In this document: positions 60,860-64,000 of the stretch, piece by piece | Layout of the letters: the number at the start of each line of letters is the position of its first letter | How positions within the stretch are numbered: position 1 is the first letter of the stretch | Source of the DNA: Desulfovibrio oxyclinae DSM 11498 | GTDB lineage: Bacteria > Desulfobacterota > Desulfovibrionia > Desulfovibrionales > Desulfovibrionaceae | Direction: 5' to 3' | Assembly: GCF_000375485.1 (NCBI RefSeq) | Contig: NZ_AQXE01000001.1 | Coordinates: forward strand, 406,988-470,987 | DNA length: 64,000 nt | Made by a program: the position numbers and the translations under genes | Notes under the pieces: generated by a model | Seen by the model: only the letters and a program-made list of their open reading frames with translations | The model's database searches: none | Told to the model about the DNA's origin: nothing

Positions 60860-61891
60860 ATGACATTTCAGGAAATGGGCGAAGAGCTCAGAAAGGCGCG
60901 CGAAAGCCGGGGCATGTCCCTGGATGAAGTCGTCGAAATCACCAAGATAAGCCGCAGGAATATCGTGGCGCTGGAAGAGGGCAACACCGACCACTTGCCG
61001 CATCCGGTCTACGCCAAAGGGTTCGTCAGGAGCTACGCGCGCCTGCTCGGTCTCGACGGCGAGGAGCTGGCCATGGTGGTGGATCAGATCATTCCGGAAG
61101 ACGAGGACAACCTTCCTTCCGGGTATGGTGACACAAGGGAGGCGGACAAGGCGCTCGCCGCGCACGAATCCTCCGGCGGCTCCGGAAAGAGTCGTCTGCC
61201 TTCAATCCTGCTGTTCATCGTCCTGCTTGCCGCACTCGTCGGGGCTGTTATCTATTTCGGCAAGCTGTACACGGTGCTGGACAAGCCTACCGCCTCGGTG
61301 GAGGAGCCTGCCGAAACCGCTACCATGGAAGACTCCTCGGCCAACAAGGCGAGCGAACCGGATCAGTCCGCTTCCAGTGAAGAGTCAGGTGCCAGCCTTG
61401 CTGATGAAACGGAACAGCCTAGCGCTGACATCGCTGAAGCCCCGGCCGCCAACGCCGCCGGGGCCAAACAGGAAGCAGTCGGGGGCGCAGACAGTGCCGC
61501 GACTCAGGTAGACGCTGCCGATGCGAGGGCTGCAACCGACGCCGCTACGGAAGCTCCCGCAAGGACGGTTGAGGCGGAAGTTCCTGAAGACGTGGAAACC
61601 GTCGGCGAGGAAACGGACGAATCGCAGGATCAGTTTCGCTACGCGCACAACATCGTCATCCGCGCAGTGACCGAGGCCGGTACATGGGTCGGGGTCTGGA
61701 AGGGTGATGAAGAAAAGCTCTACAGGGATTTCATCCTGCAAAACGGCGAACCGCTTCGCCTCAAGTTCAACAGCAAGCGCCGTATCCGCATCGGCAACGC
61801 CGGCGGCGTCGAAGTGACGCACAACGGCGAACCCATGGAACTCAACGCGGAAAAGGGCAGCGTCAAGACGCTCGTATTCGACGTTCCCTAG
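60860..61891 (+). CDS. RodZ-like helix-turn-helix membrane protein (HTH_25 + DUF4115)
   Basis: A 343-residue protein. The cytoplasmic HTH domain (about 1-85) starts GEELRKARESRGMSLDEVVEI and includes KGFVRSYARLLGL. One membrane helix (about 112-135) is followed by a long low-complexity Ala/Glu/Thr-rich linker (about 145-255) and a C-terminal DUF4115 beta domain with GTWVGVWKGDEEKLYRDF. This is the plan of RodZ, the MreB-anchoring shape protein. No mreB nearby. Confidence 0.83.
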   Translation: MTFQEMGEELRKARESRGMSLDEVVEITKISRRNIVALEEGNTDHLPHPVYAKGFVRSYARLLGLDGEELAMVVDQIIPEDEDNLPSGYGDTREADKALAAHESSGGSGKSRLPSILLFIVLLAALVGAVIYFGKLYTVLDKPTASVEEPAETATMEDSSANKASEPDQSASSEESGASLADETEQPSADIAEAPAANAAGAKQEAVGGADSAATQVDAADARAATDAATEAPARTVEAEVPEDVETVGEETDESQDQFRYAHNIVIRAVTEAGTWVGVWKGDEEKLYRDFILQNGEPLRLKFNSKRRIRIGNAGGVEVTHNGEPMELNAEKGSVKTLVFDVP

Positions 61892-61903
61892 CCCGGCGGC
61901 TTC

Positions 61904-62665
61904 ATGCGGTCCACCGAAAAAGCCATAGTGCTCAAGGTCGGCCGGTTCCGGGAAGCCGATGCCTGGGTCCGCATCCTGACCCCCACCCACGGAATATTCA
62001 ACGCATTCGCCTTCGGAGGGCTTCGCAGCCGCAGACGCTTTACAGGTTGCCTCGATACCCTCAACCACGTCCTCTTCTCCATTGCAGCCAATAAAACCGG
62101 TACCTACTATTCCCTTGAGGAAGGGTCGTTGATTCACGGTTTTCAAGAGGTCAAGAAGAACCCTGCGGTGCAGGGACTGGCGGTCAACTGCGTACAGTTC
62201 GTGCGGATGCTCGATCCTTCGCCGGGGCAGGACTCGCGTATAGTGTATGATCTTCTGCTGGAAACGCTGGAGATGCTGGAAGAGAAGCTGCCTTCGGGCG
62301 ATATGGTGCCGTTTTTGTTCCGGGCCAAGGCCGCTTTCGACCTCGGGTACCGTCCGGCCTTCGACATCTGCGCCTCCTGCGGCAGAGAGGCAGAGGGCAT
62401 GCGCGCTCCGCTGGTGAGCGTGGAGTCCGGACAGGTGTTCTGCGCCGCTTGTCAATCGCGGCGGAAAGCGGTAGACGGAGTGGTTCGCCGGGTCTCGCCG
62501 GGAGTCCTCAGGTCATTGGAATGGATCCGGAACTCCCGCCCCGCCGACTGGGCGCGTCTCGGCATGACCGCTGACGTGGCCCGCCAGAGCCGCCGTCTCA
62601 TCGAGGCGTTCGTTGCCTACCACCTCGGACTCCAGTGGGAGAACGGGTATTACAAAAAGGTTTGA
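61904..62665 (+). CDS. recO: DNA repair protein RecO
   Basis: RecFOR-pathway protein that loads RecA on SSB-coated DNA. The 253-residue product has an N-terminal OB-fold (TEKAIVLKVGRFREADAWV, LTPTHGIFNAFAFGG) and a helical domain with a zinc-knuckle-like motif CASCGREAEG near 164 and CAACQSRR near 184. Length fits. It lies 12 bases after the RodZ-like gene and 14 before glyQ. Confidence 0.92.
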   Translation: MRSTEKAIVLKVGRFREADAWVRILTPTHGIFNAFAFGGLRSRRRFTGCLDTLNHVLFSIAANKTGTYYSLEEGSLIHGFQEVKKNPAVQGLAVNCVQFVRMLDPSPGQDSRIVYDLLLETLEMLEEKLPSGDMVPFLFRAKAAFDLGYRPAFDICASCGREAEGMRAPLVSVESGQVFCAACQSRRKAVDGVVRRVSPGVLRSLEWIRNSRPADWARLGMTADVARQSRRLIEAFVAYHLGLQWENGYYKKV

Positions 62666-62679
62666 TTCGGAGTTATTGA

Positions 62680-63549
62680 ATGAATTTTCAGGATGTTATT
62701 CTGACCCTGCAGGATTTCTGGTCCAAAAACGGCTGCGTCGTCACTCAGCCCGTTGATATCGAGGTGGGCGCGGGGACTTTCAACCCCTCCACCTTTTTCC
62801 GGGTGATCGGGCCGGAACCGTGGAATGTGGCCTATGTCGAGCCCTCCCGCCGTCCCACCGACGGACGCTACGGGGAGAACCCGAACCGTTTGCAGCATTA
62901 TTTCCAGTTTCAGGTGATCCTGAAGCCCTCGCCGGACAACGTGCAGGAGCTGTATCTGGAGAGCCTTGCCGCGCTTGGCATCAAGGCCGACGAGCACGAC
63001 GTCCGCTTTGTGGAGGATGACTGGGAATCCCCGACGCTCGGCGCATGGGGGCTTGGCTGGGAAGTCTGGCTCAACGGCATGGAGATCACGCAGTTCACCT
63101 ACTTCCAGCAGGTGGGCGGCATCGACCTCAAGCCGGTGAGCGTGGAGCTGACCTACGGCCTTGAGCGCATCTGCATGTACCTGCAGGAGAAGGAATCCGT
63201 CTACGACCTGCAGTGGAACGACCGGGTTACCTACGGCGACGTCTACCACCAGAACGAAGTGGAGATGTCCAAGTACAACTTTGAGCTGTCCAATCAGGAC
63301 ATGCTCTTCGACCTGTTCGACAAGTTCGAGGCCGAGTGCCTGAACCTGTGCGAAGAAGGACTGCCGTGGCCCGCGTACGATTACTGCCTCAAGTGCTCGC
63401 ACAGCTTCAACCTGCTGGACGCCCGGGGCGCCATCTCCATTACGGAGCGGGCCGCCTACATCGGTCGCGTGCGCAATCTGGCTTCGAAGATCGCCCACCT
63501 CTACGCCGCGCAGCGCGAGGAAATGGGCTATCCCATGCTGGGTAAATAA
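62680..63549 (+). CDS. glyQ: Glycyl-tRNA synthetase alpha subunit
   Basis: Class II aminoacyl-tRNA synthetase subunit binding ATP and glycine. The 289-residue product has the family start [18 protein letters not shown], the motif 2-like [15 protein letters not shown] region (here [17 protein letters not shown]) and [19 protein letters not shown] near 55-73, and [10 protein letters not shown] near 160. Paired with glyS downstream as in most bacteria with the alpha2beta2 enzyme. Confidence 0.96.
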   Translation: MNFQDVILTLQDFWSKNGCVVTQPVDIEVGAGTFNPSTFFRVIGPEPWNVAYVEPSRRPTDGRYGENPNRLQHYFQFQVILKPSPDNVQELYLESLAALGIKADEHDVRFVEDDWESPTLGAWGLGWEVWLNGMEITQFTYFQQVGGIDLKPVSVELTYGLERICMYLQEKESVYDLQWNDRVTYGDVYHQNEVEMSKYNFELSNQDMLFDLFDKFEAECLNLCEEGLPWPAYDYCLKCSHSFNLLDARGAISITERAAYIGRVRNLASKIAHLYAAQREEMGYPMLGK

Positions 63550-63584
63550 CGGCGGCTCACGCCATCAAATAGACGAGACACACC

Positions 63585-64000
63585 ATGGCCGAATTCGTTT
63601 TCGAGATCGGAACCGAGGAAATGCCCGCCCGCTTCGTGCCGAAGCTCGCGGCTGAATTGAAACAACTTTTCCGCGCCTCGCTTGAGGAAGCCATGATCGG
63701 CTTCGAAAGCGTGGACACCTACGCTACCCCGCGCCGTATCACCGCCCATGTGGTTGGAATCGCCGCGAAGCAGCGCTCCGAGGAAGAGACCGTCACCGGA
63801 CCTCCGGTGCGTATCGCCTTTGACGAGGACGGCAACCTGACCAAGGCAGGGCAGGGCTTCGCCAAGACGCAGGGCGTTGCAGAGGATCAGCTCTACAAGC
63901 TGGAGACCGGCAAGGGTGAGTATCTGGCCGCCACCAAGACCGTCGGCGGTGGAGACACCTTCGACATTCTTCCCGCGCTCTGCTCCAAGGCGTTGGACGG
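63585..64000 (+). CDS. glyS: Glycyl-tRNA synthetase beta subunit (3' end outside window)
   Basis: tRNA-binding subunit of the tetrameric enzyme. The visible ~138 codons start MAEFVFEIGTEEMPARFVP, the conserved GlyS N-terminus, then ATPRRITAHVVGI and TGPPVRIAFDEDGN. Full family length is about 690 residues, so most of the gene lies beyond the window. The ATG at 63585 is 35 bases after glyQ. Confidence 0.96.
   Translation, partial: MAEFVFEIGTEEMPARFVPKLAAELKQLFRASLEEAMIGFESVDTYATPRRITAHVVGIAAKQRSEEETVTGPPVRIAFDEDGNLTKAGQGFAKTQGVAEDQLYKLETGKGEYLAATKTVGGGDTFDILPALCSKALD

Noticed and set aside
1..64000. CRISPR arrays, insertion sequences, intact prophage or toxin-antitoxin pairs
   Set aside because: I saw no spaced direct repeats of CRISPR type, no transposase frame and no phage structural genes.

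Overview
The window reads as ordinary chromosome of a mesophilic, Gram-negative, anaerobic sulfate reducer of the Desulfovibrio / Pseudodesulfovibrio group. The strongest marker is a complete qrcABCD operon (periplasmic cytochrome c:menaquinone reductase). Supporting markers are indolepyruvate ferredoxin oxidoreductase, heterodisulfide-reductase-like Fe-S proteins, a ferredoxin-thioredoxin reductase-like protein, and REP-like intergenic repeats of a kind I recall from that family. Base composition looks uniformly moderately GC-rich. There is no intact prophage, insertion sequence or CRISPR array.

Layout. 1-5.6 kb, minus strand: the conserved translation/isoprenoid/envelope block rpsB-tsf-(terminator)-pyrH-frr-uppS-cdsA-dxr, with dxr cut by the window edge. 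5.7-8.6 kb, minus: isoaspartyl peptidase, a RarD-type permease and an orphan solute-binding protein. 8.7-13.5 kb, minus: a four-gene unit of TPR membrane protein, iorA, iorB and a NifA-like sigma54 activator. 13.9-16.0 kb, plus: proA and nadD, then a 0.4 kb repeat-rich convergent intergenic region. 16.4-19.5 kb: Fe-S membrane protein, a small internally duplicated protein, two tiny membrane ORFs, mazG and cvpA. 19.7-26.8 kb, plus: rfbC-manC and qrcABCD. 26.9-28.3 kb, minus: feoA and a DUF523/DUF1722 protein. 28.4-39.0 kb, plus: a tightly packed run carB-purF-kdsD-ykgJ-like-pbp1A-phzF-MIF-like-solute-binding protein. 39.0-42.8 kb: a large U32 peptidase-family protein divergent from pyrK-pyrD. 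42.8-43.4 kb: tRNA-Ser(GGA), a probable decayed integrase 3' end and the SRP RNA gene. 43.4-47.2 kb, plus: BASS transporter, DUF4198 protein, TVP38 protein and CCG-domain Fe-S protein. 47.3-49.1 kb, minus: gapA and surE. 49.2-54.3 kb, plus: YhaM-like HD protein, tmk, amino-acid ABC permease/binding protein/permease, glutaredoxin and FTR-like protein. 54.3-64 kb: a small hypothetical (minus), then cheW, mfd, two SurA-like folding factors, a RodZ-like protein, recO, glyQ and the start of glyS.

Functionally, Qrc links periplasmic hydrogen/formate oxidation to the menaquinone pool. IorAB oxidises aromatic 2-oxo acids with reduction of ferredoxin. The Grx/FTR-like pair could use reduced ferredoxin for disulfide reduction. 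Most of the rest is housekeeping: nucleotide synthesis (carB, purF, pyrD/K, pyrH, tmk), peptidoglycan and KDO synthesis (uppS, pbp1A, kdsD) and translation.

I found no clearly new defence or mobile system. The points most worth a second look are the integrase scar at tRNA-Ser, the in-frame TGA joining two tiny membrane ORFs, the Grx/FTR-like pair, the QrcA heme-motif count, the GAPDH cofactor-site change and the BIME-like repeat at 16.0-16.4 kb.
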